6,239 bases of DNA from Chloroflexota bacterium. Its GTDB lineage: Bacteria; Chloroflexota; Dehalococcoidia; UBA1151; UBA1328. Made by a program: the position numbers and the translations under genes. The first letter of the stretch is position 1; the number at the start of each line of letters is the position of its first letter. Below are positions 6,196 through 6,239 of this stretch, in pieces. Where the stretch lies: assembly GCA_002687335.1 (NCBI GenBank), contig NYZY01000036.1, positions 3,000-9,238 on the forward strand. Direction: 5' to 3'. The notes under the pieces were generated by a model, which was not told the origin of the DNA, searched no databases, and was given only the letters and a program-made list of their open reading frames with translations.

Positions 6196-6225
6196 GGTTA
6201 CCACTACTAGTGGGAGAGTTGTCAA
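6196..6225 (-). promoter_or_regulatory. Candidate promoter of the nrdR-nrdJ operon
   Basis: A perfect -35 hexamer TTGACA is read on the - strand at 6225-6220. The -10 is weak: GGTAAC with 17-bp spacing, or TAACCT with 19-bp spacing preceded by an extended-type TGG. NrdR box 2 sits between the two hexamers and box 1 lies just downstream. GTGGGA/TCCCAC (6210-6215 and 6226-6231) also form an inverted repeat exactly around the -35. Confidence 0.5.
6201..6216. promoter_or_regulatory. NrdR box 2 (imperfect)
   Basis: The left half CCACTA begins exactly 31 bp from the left half of box 1, the tandem spacing (about three helical turns) typical of NrdR boxes. The right half TAGTGG comes 3 bp early, giving the 13-bp palindrome CCACTACTAGTGG (6201-6213) instead of a full 16-bp site. 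It overlaps the spacer of the candidate promoter. Confidence 0.5.
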
Positions 6226-6239
6226 TCCCACCTGTCGTA

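Noticed and set aside
6091..6205. Possible cobalamin riboswitch on the + strand: GCCGGT, then GAGTCTTAGCAGGGAA and GGCGAAA resemble parts of the E. coli btuB leader.
   Set aside because: The hairpin that should enclose the GCGAAA loop does not pair (CCTAG against TGTTG), the GCCACTG...GGGAAGG section is missing and no good B12 box follows. It also points away from nrdR-nrdJ toward sequence outside the window. An Infernal search with RF00174 would decide.

Overview
The window holds the end of one rightward gene pair and a run of five leftward genes. All of them are ordinary bacterial housekeeping functions: biotin attachment, membrane housekeeping, proline synthesis, a PdxA-family dehydrogenase, and deoxyribonucleotide synthesis with its regulator. 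Base composition is moderate and even. There is no sign of mobile DNA, a CRISPR array, tRNA or rRNA. The class II (B12-dependent) ribonucleotide reductase, the gene order and the general sequence flavour would fit a free-living bacterium such as a Chloroflexota/Dehalococcoidia-like lineage. That placement is only an impression; the window has no decisive phylogenetic marker.

Layout from left to right. (1) 1-560, + strand: the 3' end of a biotin-protein ligase gene (birA), which overlaps by 4 nt (ATGA) a DUF167/YggU-family gene that carries a one-base frameshift in a G run at 381-384. (2) 544-1604, - strand: proC followed by yggT, overlapping by 4 nt (GTGA). The 3' end of yggT runs 17 nt into the convergent DUF167 gene. 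(3) 1605-1743: a control region with a perfect TATAAT hexamer followed by an inverted repeat at the predicted transcription start. (4) 1744-2751, - strand: pdxA or a PdxA2-like paralogue. (5) 2752-2955: a 204-nt intergenic region with a duplicated sequence element and a hairpin. (6) 2956-5394, - strand: nrdJ, adenosylcobalamin-dependent ribonucleotide reductase. (7) 5487-6029, - strand: nrdR, the transcriptional regulator of ribonucleotide reductase genes. (8) 6030-6239: the upstream control region of nrdR-nrdJ.

The best regulatory signal is in the last region. A 16-bp site at 6170-6185 agrees with every strongly conserved position of the NrdR-box consensus. A second, imperfect copy has its left half exactly 31 bp away, and a consensus TTGACA -35 hexamer lies beside it. 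This reads as an autoregulated nrdR-nrdJ operon in which NrdR, sensing nucleotide levels through its ATP-cone, represses both itself and the B12-dependent reductase. NrdJ has no N-terminal ATP-cone of its own, so transcriptional control by NrdR may be the main adenine-nucleotide-responsive brake.

I did not find a new multi-gene system here. The items most worth checking are the nrd control region with its long, hairpin-rich leader, the DUF167 frameshift, the Thr-to-Met change at a substrate-binding position of the PdxA-like protein, and the repeated elements upstream of pdxA.
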